A stretch of 64,000 nt of DNA from Lentisphaeria bacterium (GTDB taxonomy: Bacteria; Verrucomicrobiota; Lentisphaeria; Victivallales; UBA1829): contig DPDG01000096.1 of NCBI GenBank assembly GCA_003526375.1, positions 48,545 to 112,544 of the forward strand, written 5' to 3'. Shown here in pieces: positions 26,397 to 35,346 of this stretch. The first letter of the stretch is position 1; every line of letters starts with the position of its first letter. The position numbers and the translations under genes were made by a program. Under the pieces are notes generated by a model that worked only from the letters and a program-made list of their open reading frames with translations, was not told the origin of the DNA and did no database searches.

Positions 26397-26436
26397 TTGA
26401 CGGAATATGGTACTAACTTTTATAATTTTGATACCA
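26397..26436 (+). promoter_or_regulatory. Promoter and probable operator of the GntR-DUF4838 operon
   Basis: TTGACG (26397-26402), 18 bases, TATAAT (26421-26426). An inverted repeat TGGTA (26408-26412) / TACCA (26432-26436) brackets the -10 box. Its position fits autorepression by the GntR-type regulator encoded next. Confidence 0.65.
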
Positions 26437-26473
26437 GACAGCCGGAATTGAAATTTTCATCAAGGGATAAACC

Positions 26474-27607
26474 ATGAATTCAAATGCCAAGAACAGCAGA
26501 CTGTATGAAAAGCTGAAAGAAGATATTCTCAGCGGAAGTTGTCAGCCCGGATTTCGCTTCCCGGCGGAAATTCCTTATGCGAAAAAGCTTGGCGTTTCAC
26601 GCAACACGCTCCGCACCGCGTTGAAATGGCTCGAAGAAGAAAACCTGATCGTCAGAGGACGCGGAAAAGGAACTTTCGTCAATCCCGGTTGCGGATATGA
26701 AAAACGCAGGCGTTATATGCTCCTGCTCGATGCCGCTCCACCCGCGCCTTATACGGAACATATCATCCCGCAGATCATGCTCGGAATCGAACAGGCGCTC
26801 CATGATCGCGATATTGAACTGGAACACTGTTCCTATGAACACCTCGACTCAATGGAACACAACGAGATCATGGAAATGATCCGGCGGCGCAGAATTTCCG
26901 GCATCCTGTGGAAATCCAGCGCCTTTCTGGGAAATGAAAAAGTCTTTCTTGCCCTGAAAAGCCTGCCGGTTCCCGTCGTCCTGCTCTACTGTCAGCCGGA
27001 AGACTACCGGGTCACCGGCTGGGCGGCAATTCCGCAGAACACCCGCAATGCCTGGTGCGAGGCGCTGCGTTATCTTCAGGGCTGCGGGCATACCAGAATC
27101 GGGATCGTCAACACGGATGTCCCCGGATTGATCCGTCATGAGTTCAACCCGGAAGAATACGCGCGAATTCTCTGCTCCATGGGGCTGGACCCTGATCCCC
27201 GGCTGATCGTTACTGCGCAACTGACGGACCGTTCCGTGGAGGAAAATCTGAGCCGTCTTTTCCGGATGCAGGAGCCGCCGACGGCGCTTCTCTGCTACTC
27301 CGACTACTGGGCTCCCGCCGTTTACCGGGCATTGAGGAAGCTGCACTTGAAAATTCCGGACGACATTGCCGTCATGGGATACTGCGGCACGCCGAACAGC
27401 GCTTATATGAATCCGCCTCTTTCCACCGTTGCGGTAGGCTACCGGGAAATCGGAAGCAACGGAATCAGGATTCTGGACGAGGCGGATCAGTGGTTCTGCC
27501 CCGGAGCGCCGGAACACTCCCTCCCGCCGTTCAGCCCCGCCCCTTACCGCATTATCGAACGGCAGAGCACAAACCGCAGACAAATGGATGACAAGATCTT
27601 AAAATAA
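26474..27607 (+). CDS. GntR-type HTH regulator with LacI/periplasmic-binding-protein-like sensor
   Basis: 377 residues. The first ~70 form a GntR winged helix (YEKLKEDILSG, FPAEIPYAKKLGVSRNTLRTALKWLEEENLI, RGRGKGTFV). From about residue 75 a LacI-type sugar sensor follows (IPQIMLGIEQAL, GHTRIGIVN, PPTALLCYSDYWAPAVYRAL, IPDDIAVMGYCG, TVAVGYREIG). This hybrid plan is that of AraR-like sugar repressors. It is the first gene of an operon with two DUF4838 enzymes and a pseudopilin, and probably represses that operon until the released sugar binds. Confidence 0.88.
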   Translation: MNSNAKNSRLYEKLKEDILSGSCQPGFRFPAEIPYAKKLGVSRNTLRTALKWLEEENLIVRGRGKGTFVNPGCGYEKRRRYMLLLDAAPPAPYTEHIIPQIMLGIEQALHDRDIELEHCSYEHLDSMEHNEIMEMIRRRRISGILWKSSAFLGNEKVFLALKSLPVPVVLLYCQPEDYRVTGWAAIPQNTRNAWCEALRYLQGCGHTRIGIVNTDVPGLIRHEFNPEEYARILCSMGLDPDPRLIVTAQLTDRSVEENLSRLFRMQEPPTALLCYSDYWAPAVYRALRKLHLKIPDDIAVMGYCGTPNSAYMNPPLSTVAVGYREIGSNGIRILDEADQWFCPGAPEHSLPPFSPAPYRIIERQSTNRRQMDDKILK

Positions 27608-27626
27608 CAAGAGGAAAGGAATCATT

Positions 27627-30044
27627 ATGAAATTTCTGTTTTCAGCACTTCTGGTGTTTTTTCTCGCCGTGCTGTCCGCCGGGGAAATCACACTCGACAA
27701 AGAATGGCGGATCGTTCTTCCCGTTTCCGGAAAAGATCCAGCCATGGAACGACATCTGCGCAGCAGCGCGCTTCTGCTCCGGGACTCCGTGAAACGCGCC
27801 GCCGGGCTTGAGCTTCCGATTGTGACGGAGGATCAGGCGCGGCAGGGGAGAAAACGGCTTTTCATTGGCGGCGCGAACGCCCCGAAAACGACAGGGATCG
27901 CACTTGCCCCGGAAAACTTATGGGAATATGCGATCGTCGCCGCAGACAATGATCTCTATCTGTTCGGCAATGACAGACGCTGGCGGAAAGACGGCTCCTA
28001 TGACGCATTTACGCTGGGCACCGTAAAAGCGGTCACGAGTTTTCTGGAGCAGTTCTGCGGCACGGATTTTCTCTATCCCGGGAACGATGGAATTGCCGTC
28101 AGGAAATTGCAGAAGATCAGCGTCCCGGACAATCTGCGGATTCAGAAAGTGCCGCAAATTCTTTACGGAATCGGGCGCCGTCAGGAGATGTTTTACGATA
28201 TTGCCAACAATATGTTTCCCGCGCCGTGGTACGGCACATACGGCGGACACTCCCACAACATCGCCATTCCGGCGGCGAAATATGCAAAGGAGCACCCCGA
28301 ATATTTCGCTCTCATCAAGGGGAAACGCGACTTGAATCCGCGATATCCGGCATACTGCCTTTCCAGGCCTGAAGTGCAGGAACTCATTTACCGGGAGCTC
28401 CTGCAACACGCGGACAAAGGGTATGAGATGGTTCAGTTGGCGCAGAGCGACGGTTTCCGAGGCTGTGAATGCGAAGACTGCCGGAAACTTTACGGTATAT
28501 CCTCATGGGGCGAAAAACTCTGGATCATGCACGCGAAAATGGCGGAACGCTTCGCAAAGGACCGTCCCGGAAAGCTGGTTCATATCATTGCCTACGGCCC
28601 GACCCGGACACCGCCCCAGACGTTCCGCAAATTTCCCGATAACATCGTAATCGAACTGGCTCCGTATACCCCGGAAATCCGGAAACGCTGGAAATGGCAT
28701 TCGGTCAAAAACGGCTTCACAGCCTATCTTTACAACTGGGGGTATTACCATACCGAAGGCTTTACGCCGAAAGCCTCCTCTGAATTTCTTACCGCTCAGG
28801 CGGCGGATTTCCGGCGCGACCGGATCAGAGGGATTTACTTCTGCGGCTTCGGAGAACTGTTCGGGCTTGAGGGTCCCGCTTATTATCAATATCTGAAACA
28901 GCTCGAAGACCCGACGCTGAAAGCGGAAACACTGCGCCGGCGCTATTGTCAGGGGCTCTTCGGCGACGCCGCTCCGGAAATGGAAAAATTCTACAATCTG
29001 ATCGACAGCCGCCTGCAGTTCGATGTTCCCGGCAGGTTTCAGGACTGGAACGCGCCGGCTCTCGTCATGAACCGGAGAAGCAGCAGAGACTTTGGAGAAC
29101 CGTTAAGGCTTCTGCAGGTCCGCTGGACGCCTGAAGTCATTGCGGAGCTCGACAGGACATTGACGGCGGCGGAAAAGAAGAATCAGTCGCGGCAGATCAA
29201 AGACGCACGGTTGGAGTTTGACTATCTGAAACGGACTGCGGCAGTCGCTTCCGGATATGCGGAAGTCCTTCGGACAAACAATTCCGCGGACAGCATTTCC
29301 CTGTTGAAAGCCGTCGATGCGCGCAACCGTTTCATTCAGACACCGCGCCCGAAATCGCTTCCCGCGCATTTCAGCGGAGTACCGGATGCGGTGTTGAAGG
29401 CGGGCGGGCGCATGATGGGGCTCCTCCCCATGCCGTTCACTCTGGACGCCGAATGGCTGCTCAAGGAAAACGTGCCGCTTGCGGGGCGAATGATTGAGGC
29501 GGGAAAGGAACGTTCCGGGCAGCAGGTTTTTGCTCCGGCAAACGCGTCGGACAACGCAACGGATTACAGAAACATCCGCGCAAGAATCAGCTGCCGCCGC
29601 GACGATGCGTTTTTATACGTCACATTCCATTTCGATCGGCTGAAACAGGAGGAGATCATGAATGACGGGATTCAAGTCTATCTCGGACTTCCCCGCCAGC
29701 CGGAGACATGGAAAAAAGTATTTGTCAGCATTAAATCGACAAGCGCCGCCTGCTCAAGACTGGTCAAGACCGGCAGAGACAATAACGGACAGGGGAATAT
29801 TTATGAACCGGTTCCGGTAAAACAGCGTGCGCGCATGACGGCTCCAGCTCCGGGCTGTAAAGAGGCGTCCGTCGAGATTGCCGTTCCGTTCTCATGGTTC
29901 GGCAGAACTCCGCAGAAAGAAGAAAAATGGCTCTTCAACGCGGCATATCAACGGAACCGGCGCTATACAATCTGGCAGTACAACCTTGAACAGAAAAGCT
30001 GGCGCAATGCGCTGGATGCGTTTGGAACAATCATATTTCAATGA
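27627..30044 (+). CDS. Secreted DUF4838 family protein, glucuronidase-like
   Basis: 805 residues with a signal peptide (1 to about 18, ending LSAGE). A GH67-N-like alpha/beta domain (about 20-150) precedes the DUF4838 core, recognised by HPEYFALIKGKR (about 222), CLSRPEVQELI, VQLAQSDGFRGCECEDC (about 280) and FRKFPDNIVIELAPY. The C-terminal ~180 residues look like a CBM9/DOMON-type sandwich. DUF4838 proteins resemble alpha-glucuronidases in fold, but their reaction is not generally established. GAGGAAAGGA precedes the ATG. A paralogue follows 55 bp downstream. Confidence 0.83.
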   Translation: MKFLFSALLVFFLAVLSAGEITLDKEWRIVLPVSGKDPAMERHLRSSALLLRDSVKRAAGLELPIVTEDQARQGRKRLFIGGANAPKTTGIALAPENLWEYAIVAADNDLYLFGNDRRWRKDGSYDAFTLGTVKAVTSFLEQFCGTDFLYPGNDGIAVRKLQKISVPDNLRIQKVPQILYGIGRRQEMFYDIANNMFPAPWYGTYGGHSHNIAIPAAKYAKEHPEYFALIKGKRDLNPRYPAYCLSRPEVQELIYRELLQHADKGYEMVQLAQSDGFRGCECEDCRKLYGISSWGEKLWIMHAKMAERFAKDRPGKLVHIIAYGPTRTPPQTFRKFPDNIVIELAPYTPEIRKRWKWHSVKNGFTAYLYNWGYYHTEGFTPKASSEFLTAQAADFRRDRIRGIYFCGFGELFGLEGPAYYQYLKQLEDPTLKAETLRRRYCQGLFGDAAPEMEKFYNLIDSRLQFDVPGRFQDWNAPALVMNRRSSRDFGEPLRLLQVRWTPEVIAELDRTLTAAEKKNQSRQIKDARLEFDYLKRTAAVASGYAEVLRTNNSADSISLLKAVDARNRFIQTPRPKSLPAHFSGVPDAVLKAGGRMMGLLPMPFTLDAEWLLKENVPLAGRMIEAGKERSGQQVFAPANASDNATDYRNIRARISCRRDDAFLYVTFHFDRLKQEEIMNDGIQVYLGLPRQPETWKKVFVSIKSTSAACSRLVKTGRDNNGQGNIYEPVPVKQRARMTAPAPGCKEASVEIAVPFSWFGRTPQKEEKWLFNAAYQRNRRYTIWQYNLEQKSWRNALDAFGTIIFQ

Positions 30045-30099
30045 ACTGCCCCGCAAACAGCGGAGTATCGGAAAACTCAAACAATAAAAAGGAATTTTC

Positions 30100-32628
30100 A
30101 TGAAACTGATTTGTCTGTTGTCCGTTCTGTTTCTTCTTTCGGGATTGCCCGCAGGGGAACTGATGCTGGCGGAGAAAGGGAAAAGCCGTTATCAAATCGT
30201 TCTCCCGGATCATTTTTATGACGCCGGGGTCCGGCGTTGCGTAAACGCCGCGGCAAAGGAACTGGCGAAAGCATTCAAAGCGGGCGCCGGCGCGGAAATC
30301 GCCGTCGTATCCGAGAAGAATGCGGGGAACTGCCCCGGAATCTATCTCGGCAATACGGAAAAATTGCGGAAACTGGGGATCGATGTTGCCGGCTTCAAGG
30401 ATTTCGAGGCGTTGATTTTCGTGCATGACGGCAATGTTTTCATCGCCGGAAATGACCGTCATGGAAAATGGAAAAAAGGCAATGACTCTTATCACCGTTA
30501 TCTGCTCGGCACGGTCAAAGGAGTCGTTGCATTTATGGAGGATTATCTTCATGTGCGTTTCCTGATGCCGGGAGAGATCGGAACGGAAATCCCGGAAATT
30601 TCCAGGGTTGTTGTTTCCGACCGCCTGAACCGGAGGATTACGCCGCCGCTCCGTTTTGCTGTCGGACGCCATTTCACGATGATGTATGATTATGCGAACA
30701 ACAATTACGGTTACGGTTCCTTCCATATTTACGGGGGACACTCCTATTATGATGCGATTCCTGTGAAAAAATATGCGAAAACGCATCCCGGGTATTTTTC
30801 GCTGGCAGGCGGCAGGCGCCTGACGAATGCCGTGTATTTCGGGCATTGCATCTCGAACCCCGAAGTTCAGAAACTCGTTTATGCGGAAATCCTGAAACGC
30901 CTTGACGACGGAGCGGATACCGTGGAAGTGGGGGTCACGGACGGCTATGTCCCATGCGAATGCGCCTCCTGCCGGGTTTTCGGCAATGTTTCCGATCCAG
31001 GCGAAAAACTCTGGATTCTTCACCGGGAAATGGCAGAAAAACTGCGGAAAGACCGTCCGGGCAGAAAGCTGATGCTGATCGCCTACTCTCCGACGCGCAG
31101 GCCGCCGCAGACATTTCATGAATTTCCTGAAAACGTCATGATTGAACTCGCTGACAGTTCTCCGGAATCGTTCGACGCATGGAAGAAAATCAAAGTCCCG
31201 CAGGGATTCAGCGTCTATCTTTACAACTGGGGTCAATACAACCCCGGCGGATTGACGCCGAAAACAAGCCCCGCTTTCTGTGCGGAACAGGTCAGGTTTT
31301 TCATGCGGAATCAGGTCAAAGGAATTTACCGGTGCGGTTTCGGGGAACTGTTCGGACTCGAAGGACCGGCATATTATGTCTTCGGCAAAATTTTCGATGA
31401 TCCGGAAAAGAGTGCCAAAGAGCTTCTGGCGGACTACTGCCGGAACGCATTCCGGGAAGCCGCATTTCCCATGCATGTCTTTTACGAAAATCTGTATCAG
31501 AGACTCGACATGATCCCGCATCCGGATTACAGAAACTCCGAGGCGTTCGTTTCCAGGCCGATGACTCTGCTTCCGCTTCTCTACTCGTGGGATCTGCTTG
31601 CGGCCATGGGGAAAAATCTGGCGGAGGCGGAGGCGAAAGCCATCGGCCCCAAAGTGAAAAAACGCTTGGAACTGGTCCGGCTTGAATTCAATTACCTGAA
31701 CAATCTTGCCTCCGTCATTCACCTTTACAACGCCTACAAAATCAGTCCGTCACAGGCGCTTTTCGAGCCGCTTGCAAGGAAGATAGAAGAACGCAATTCC
31801 ATGATCGACTCCCTCTATGCGCCGGACGGCTCCGTCCGTCCCTTCTCCGGCTGGCAGGAGATCCGTCCTTTCGGCGGAGACACCAGAATGCGGCTCAAGA
31901 CCAACGGGAGGATGCGGGCAATTCTTCACTCTCCTTTCACATGGGACATCGCCAGTCTCCGGGCAAATAAAATCCTGCCCGGTTTCGGAAATAAATCATT
32001 GAAAATCTTCCGTGCAGACGGTCCGGTTTCCGGGCATGACTTCAGCAGGGGAGAATGGCAAAAAGCGCCGTGGCACGATCTTGCGGGAATTCAGATGGGA
32101 AAGATTCACGACCGGACGCGATTCAAAATTCTGTATGACGCCGGCAATCTTTATATCGGCATTGAAACGGATTTGAATGAAACACGGGAGTTCAAACCTT
32201 ACGGCCGCGACGGTTCCTGCTGGAACGCGGACTGTCTGGAACTCATCCTTGACCCGTGGGGAACCCGCGAGAAATATTTCCACCTGATCTTCAATCCGGC
32301 AAAGGACTCCTGTTATGATGCGGCATTCGGCATGATTACGGACCCCCTGCATCCGCAGTTCAACGGCATGGATGTCTCCTGGAATGGAAAATGGACTTAT
32401 TCCAATGTAAGAAAAAACGGAAAATGGCTTGCAATGGTCACGGTTCCCTTTGATGCGCTCGGAGTAAAGGCGCCGCGGCAGGGAACGGTCTGGACTATGA
32501 ACATCGGGCGGGAATCCTACACTGTTCCGAACAAAGACAATACCCCGGAATTGTCACTCTGGACTCCGAGTCTTGAGAGCGGGGATTTCCACGACAGGAA
32601 CTCATTCGGCGAAGCGGTCTTTCAATAA
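30100..32628 (+). CDS. Secreted DUF4838 family protein, second paralogue
   Basis: 842 residues, signal peptide 1 to about 17. It repeats the architecture of the upstream gene: GH67-N-like domain, HPGYFSLAGGRR (about 228), CISNPEVQKLV, VGVTDGYVPCECASC (about 286), FHEFPENVMIELADS and YLYNWGQYNPGG. A CBM9-like C-terminal domain runs from about 640 (WHDLAGIQ, LYIGIETDLNE, CLELILDPWG). The CxCxxC cluster is kept in both paralogues and may bind metal or form disulfides. Tandem duplication suggests two linkages of one substrate. AAGGA lies before the ATG. Confidence 0.83.
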   Translation: MKLICLLSVLFLLSGLPAGELMLAEKGKSRYQIVLPDHFYDAGVRRCVNAAAKELAKAFKAGAGAEIAVVSEKNAGNCPGIYLGNTEKLRKLGIDVAGFKDFEALIFVHDGNVFIAGNDRHGKWKKGNDSYHRYLLGTVKGVVAFMEDYLHVRFLMPGEIGTEIPEISRVVVSDRLNRRITPPLRFAVGRHFTMMYDYANNNYGYGSFHIYGGHSYYDAIPVKKYAKTHPGYFSLAGGRRLTNAVYFGHCISNPEVQKLVYAEILKRLDDGADTVEVGVTDGYVPCECASCRVFGNVSDPGEKLWILHREMAEKLRKDRPGRKLMLIAYSPTRRPPQTFHEFPENVMIELADSSPESFDAWKKIKVPQGFSVYLYNWGQYNPGGLTPKTSPAFCAEQVRFFMRNQVKGIYRCGFGELFGLEGPAYYVFGKIFDDPEKSAKELLADYCRNAFREAAFPMHVFYENLYQRLDMIPHPDYRNSEAFVSRPMTLLPLLYSWDLLAAMGKNLAEAEAKAIGPKVKKRLELVRLEFNYLNNLASVIHLYNAYKISPSQALFEPLARKIEERNSMIDSLYAPDGSVRPFSGWQEIRPFGGDTRMRLKTNGRMRAILHSPFTWDIASLRANKILPGFGNKSLKIFRADGPVSGHDFSRGEWQKAPWHDLAGIQMGKIHDRTRFKILYDAGNLYIGIETDLNETREFKPYGRDGSCWNADCLELILDPWGTREKYFHLIFNPAKDSCYDAAFGMITDPLHPQFNGMDVSWNGKWTYSNVRKNGKWLAMVTVPFDALGVKAPRQGTVWTMNIGRESYTVPNKDNTPELSLWTPSLESGDFHDRNSFGEAVFQ

Positions 32629-32649
32629 ATTAAACAAGGGAAAAAAACA

Positions 32650-33552
32650 ATGAAAAATCATATGCAAAAAACTCTCCGCCCCACAGGTTCCATCCTTTCC
32701 CGTCCGACTTCCCGCTTCTGGAAAGCAGTCAATCCGCGCCCTGCCCTATTTTTTCCTTCTTCATTCAATTGTTCCCTTGTTCAATTGTTCAATTGTTTTT
32801 CCACTTCTTCCTTCCGTGTTCCCTGTTCGAATGTTCTTCCTTCGAGGGTAAAAATGAAAATTTTTACCCTTATAGAGCTCCTCATCGTCGTAGCGATCAT
32901 CGCGATTCTGGCGGGAATGCTCCTGCCGGCTTTGAATGCGGCACGGGACAAGGCAAAAGCCATTCAGTGTTCCGGCAATTTCAGCAGTATCGGCAAGGCT
33001 GCCATGATGTATGCCGCCGACTGGCATGATTACCTGCCGCCGGGAAGCAACGGCGACAATTCCTCTGATCCGAACAGGAAACGACTCTGGGGAACCGGGC
33101 ACACCGGAGCGATCGCGGAATATCTCAATTGCGTCAACGATCCGATATTGATAGGATATGTTGACTGGCCGCTGCGTTCAAAGCTCGCATGTCCCGCCGA
33201 CAGCAAGCAGACGGATCACTACACGCTCGGCTACAACATGCAGCTGAACAATCAGGTTTACAGAAAGGAACATGGAATTCACAAGCTGGGACGCTGGAAA
33301 CAGCCAACCCGGACAATGCTCGCACTGGATGCGGAAACAAGTGAAGTCCAGTATAATCAAACATTGATCTACCGGCATAACACCAGAACAAATGTACTTT
33401 TCGGAGACGCCCACGTCATCACACTGAGAAACGGGCAGATCCCGCATAACAAGTCCGGCGAACCGGGATACCGCGCAGATGGATGGAGATCCTATTTCTG
33501 GTGGCCGTTCCAGATCGGCGCCACAGCATTGGTCCAACATGACAGTTATTAA
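32650..33552 (+). CDS. Pseudopilin (H-X9-DG-like) with unusually long N-terminal extension
   Basis: 300 residues from ATG 32650, which has AAGGG upstream. The prepilin signal FTLIELLIVVAIIAIL begins only at residue 72, after an extension rich in Phe, Ser and Cys. An internal in-frame ATG at 32854 (MKIFTLIELL) has GAGGG 5 bases upstream and would give a normal 232-aa prepilin, so either start may be used. Near the C-terminus His, nine residues, Asp-Ala is a variant of H-X9-DG. The extension holds a 72-nt block shared with the gene at 56556. Last gene of the GntR-DUF4838 operon; presumably a surface or periplasmic partner of those enzymes. Confidence 0.82.
   Translation: MKNHMQKTLRPTGSILSRPTSRFWKAVNPRPALFFPSSFNCSLVQLFNCFSTSSFRVPCSNVLPSRVKMKIFTLIELLIVVAIIAILAGMLLPALNAARDKAKAIQCSGNFSSIGKAAMMYAADWHDYLPPGSNGDNSSDPNRKRLWGTGHTGAIAEYLNCVNDPILIGYVDWPLRSKLACPADSKQTDHYTLGYNMQLNNQVYRKEHGIHKLGRWKQPTRTMLALDAETSEVQYNQTLIYRHNTRTNVLFGDAHVITLRNGQIPHNKSGEPGYRADGWRSYFWWPFQIGATALVQHDSY
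32725..32745 (+). repeat. 21-bp repeat, copy 1
   Basis: Begins GCAGTCAATCC and ends CCTGCC. It matches 18 of 21 bases with 56728-56748 and 19 of 21 with the reverse complement of 56643-56663. All copies lie in the 5' extensions of pseudopilin genes, in different reading frames. Confidence 0.65.
32778..32849 (+). repeat. 72-nt leader block shared with another pseudopilin gene, copy A
   Basis: Aligns without gaps to 56765-56836 with 57 of 72 identical bases by hand count. It begins TGTTCAATTG and ends TTCGAGGGT. It codes, in the same frame in both genes, for a stretch with the shared pattern LFxCFSxSxFRxPCS and SRVK, and carries a GAGGG that could serve as a ribosome-binding site. Confidence 0.75.
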
Positions 33553-33605
33553 GCATAACACCGGAATGCGGAATTTCGTTTGAAGCGAAATATAACGCTC
33601 CGGCT

Positions 33606-33635
33606 CCGGCGGAGAACAACAATGTCCCCCGCCGG
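33606..33635. terminator. Weak hairpin between convergent genes
   Basis: CCGGCGG (33606-33612) pairs with CCGCCGG (33629-33635) in the 87-bp gap between the pseudopilin and the rhamnosidase ends; TTGTTT follows on the plus strand. Confidence 0.35.
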
Positions 33636-33639
33636 TTGT

Positions 33640-35184
33640 TTAACATAAATTCATGCAGTGTTTTCCCGGAGTCAGAACCTGTTTCCGGAAGATTCCTCTG
33701 GTTCCTTCCGGAACGGCAAGTTCCATCCTGCCATTCTGAATTTCAAGTTCAATCGGGCCATGTTTCGTAGGTTGACGCAGGGAAACGGAGCTCAGGGAGG
33801 CGATCTGCGGATTCACATCGAACATCCCGAAGCCGGGCGAAAGCGGGCGAATCCCGCAAAGCCCGCGCGGAATGATGTTCGCGGGAGCCGCGCCCCACGC
33901 ATGATTCCAGTCCTGATTCGGTTTGAGGGAGTCGTCCCACGCCTCCATAGTGATCGTCGCCCCCTTGTCGAGCATGTTCCGCCAGCTGCGCAGACCGCCG
34001 CCGACCATCAGCGCGAGCGCATGGTCCGCAAGCCCGCACCGGTAACACGCTTCCAGAAGGAACTGCGCACCGTAGACACTGCACGCCATGCCTCTGGAAC
34101 GGATCACGGAAACCAGCGCCGGATATTCCGCGGCGTCCGCAACGCCGAAACGGATCGCGAACATTGCGCTGTGAAGCGAGGTATGCGTGGAGCCCGGATG
34201 ATCGACGAACAGCCCGTTTTTCAGCATGGAGCCGCGGATCGCCTGTTTTACTTCCGCCGCACGCCTGAGATACCATTCCTCGCGGGAGAGCTCATACATT
34301 GCAAGCAGCGCTCCGTAATGATAGCAGTTCGGAACCAGATTCACTTCTCCGAACTCATATCCGTCACGTTCCCCGACGGGCCAGTCCACAATGTCCCTGA
34401 CCTCCTGAGTCCCGCGGATCAGCAGATCGGTCCCCGCATGATTCAGCAGGAGTTTCTCTTTCAGCTCCGGCATCCAGCGCCTGATTGATTCCTCATCGCC
34501 GGAATAAAGAGCATAATCCCGTGCAAGAAGCACGGTGATGAGCCGCCATTCCGTGGGCCAGGTGGGATGCCCGAAGAAATATTCGATTGTCCGCCGCGCC
34601 ATGTCATAACCGGCGTCACAGCAGAAATGTCCGAGCTGGTTGATGTAGGCGTCGCCCTCGTAGGGCAGACGTTCCCGCTCGCCGTCAACATACATCCCGA
34701 ATGCAGTGGTCGCCTTGATCGAATACTTGCAGAACTCCCAGATTCTGTTCAGACGTTCATCGGAACACCTGAAATCAGCCGCGTTGTCGTCAAACGGAGC
34801 GAAAACGGCATGGCGAACCGCCTTGAAAGCTCCGGAATACCCGCGGATTTCGGCATAACGGAACGGAGCGATTTCCCCGCCCGCCTCCTCCGGCGGATAA
34901 CACTTCGGCAGAGCGGGATTCGGGGCGACATGCGGCGGAATCTCGAACCGGTAAGTATGCGTCCCCTCTCTCAGAATCAGGTTCATTTTCCTGAAACAGC
35001 GGAACCCGCCGGGATCGCGGTTTATCCTGCCGTCCCTGATGACTTCTCCGATTGCGAGTTCCACTTCCTCCCCGCCTTTTCCCGTCAACTCGACCTCCAG
35101 CCACCCGAAAGCATCCTTCCCGAAATCAACGGTTTGAATTTCTTCTCTGCACTCCCGCACGGAGACCACTTGTTTTTCAATCAT
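33640..35184 (-). CDS. Alpha-L-rhamnosidase-like glycoside hydrolase (GH78 type)
   Basis: 514 residues without signal peptide. A short beta domain (about 1-130) precedes an (alpha/alpha)6 barrel (about 140-430) and a C-terminal sandwich. The barrel has MYVDGERERLPYEGDAYINQ (about 161-180), the GH78 Asp/Glu cluster, then TITMEAWDD with the second catalytic-type Glu (about 411) and NHAWGAAPANI (about 427). It is shorter than typical GH78 enzymes (often 900 residues or more), lacking N-terminal sandwich domains. Likely releases rhamnose from imported oligosaccharides in the cytosol. It diverges from a RhaR-like regulator, which supports the substrate. Confidence 0.85.
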   Translation of the reverse strand: MIEKQVVSVRECREEIQTVDFGKDAFGWLEVELTGKGGEEVELAIGEVIRDGRINRDPGGFRCFRKMNLILREGTHTYRFEIPPHVAPNPALPKCYPPEEAGGEIAPFRYAEIRGYSGAFKAVRHAVFAPFDDNAADFRCSDERLNRIWEFCKYSIKATTAFGMYVDGERERLPYEGDAYINQLGHFCCDAGYDMARRTIEYFFGHPTWPTEWRLITVLLARDYALYSGDEESIRRWMPELKEKLLLNHAGTDLLIRGTQEVRDIVDWPVGERDGYEFGEVNLVPNCYHYGALLAMYELSREEWYLRRAAEVKQAIRGSMLKNGLFVDHPGSTHTSLHSAMFAIRFGVADAAEYPALVSVIRSRGMACSVYGAQFLLEACYRCGLADHALALMVGGGLRSWRNMLDKGATITMEAWDDSLKPNQDWNHAWGAAPANIIPRGLCGIRPLSPGFGMFDVNPQIASLSSVSLRQPTKHGPIELEIQNGRMELAVPEGTRGIFRKQVLTPGKHCMNLC

Positions 35185-35206
35185 ATAAACACCTTTCCAT
35201 AACTTT

Positions 35207-35230
35207 GAAAATATAAAGGCCTATATTTTC
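35207..35230. promoter_or_regulatory. 24-bp inverted repeat upstream of the rhamnosidase
   Basis: GAAAATATA (35207-35215), AAGGCC, TATATTTTC (35222-35230): perfect 9-bp arms, 23 bases before the rhamnosidase start codon. Could be an operator or a 5' UTR hairpin. Confidence 0.5.
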
Positions 35231-35277
35231 CCGGAATCAGCGCAACTTATTCCGCAGGCAATGCCTTGTCATTACGG

Positions 35278-35330
35278 AATACTGTATCATAACACAACAG
35301 AAAAACCTTGAATATTGTATCATAAACAAC
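35278..35330. promoter_or_regulatory. Two direct repeats, probable AraC/RhaR-type binding sites
   Basis: AATACTGTATCATAAC (from 35278) recurs as AATATTGTATCATAA (from 35311). Both are followed by ACAAC, and the start-to-start distance is 33 bp, about three helical turns. Tandem direct half-sites are typical of AraC-family regulators. They lie between the rhamnosidase and the regulator gene. Confidence 0.72.
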
Positions 35331-35336
35331 TATATT
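35308..35336 (+). promoter_or_regulatory. Promoter of the RhaR-like regulator gene
   Basis: TTGAAT (35308-35313), 17 bases, TATATT (35331-35336). The second direct repeat fills the spacer, which suggests autorepression. The start codon at 35347 leaves almost no leader; ATG 35368 is an alternative start. Confidence 0.6.
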
Positions 35337-35346
35337 TATGTGAAAA

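Larger units (their letters stand above)
26160..26473. other. Divergent intergenic region, 314 bp
   Basis: Contains a minus-strand promoter near 26192-26221 and a plus-strand promoter with an operator-like inverted repeat at 26397-26436. Between them (about 26230-26390) I see no open frame, hairpin or repeat. Confidence 0.6.
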
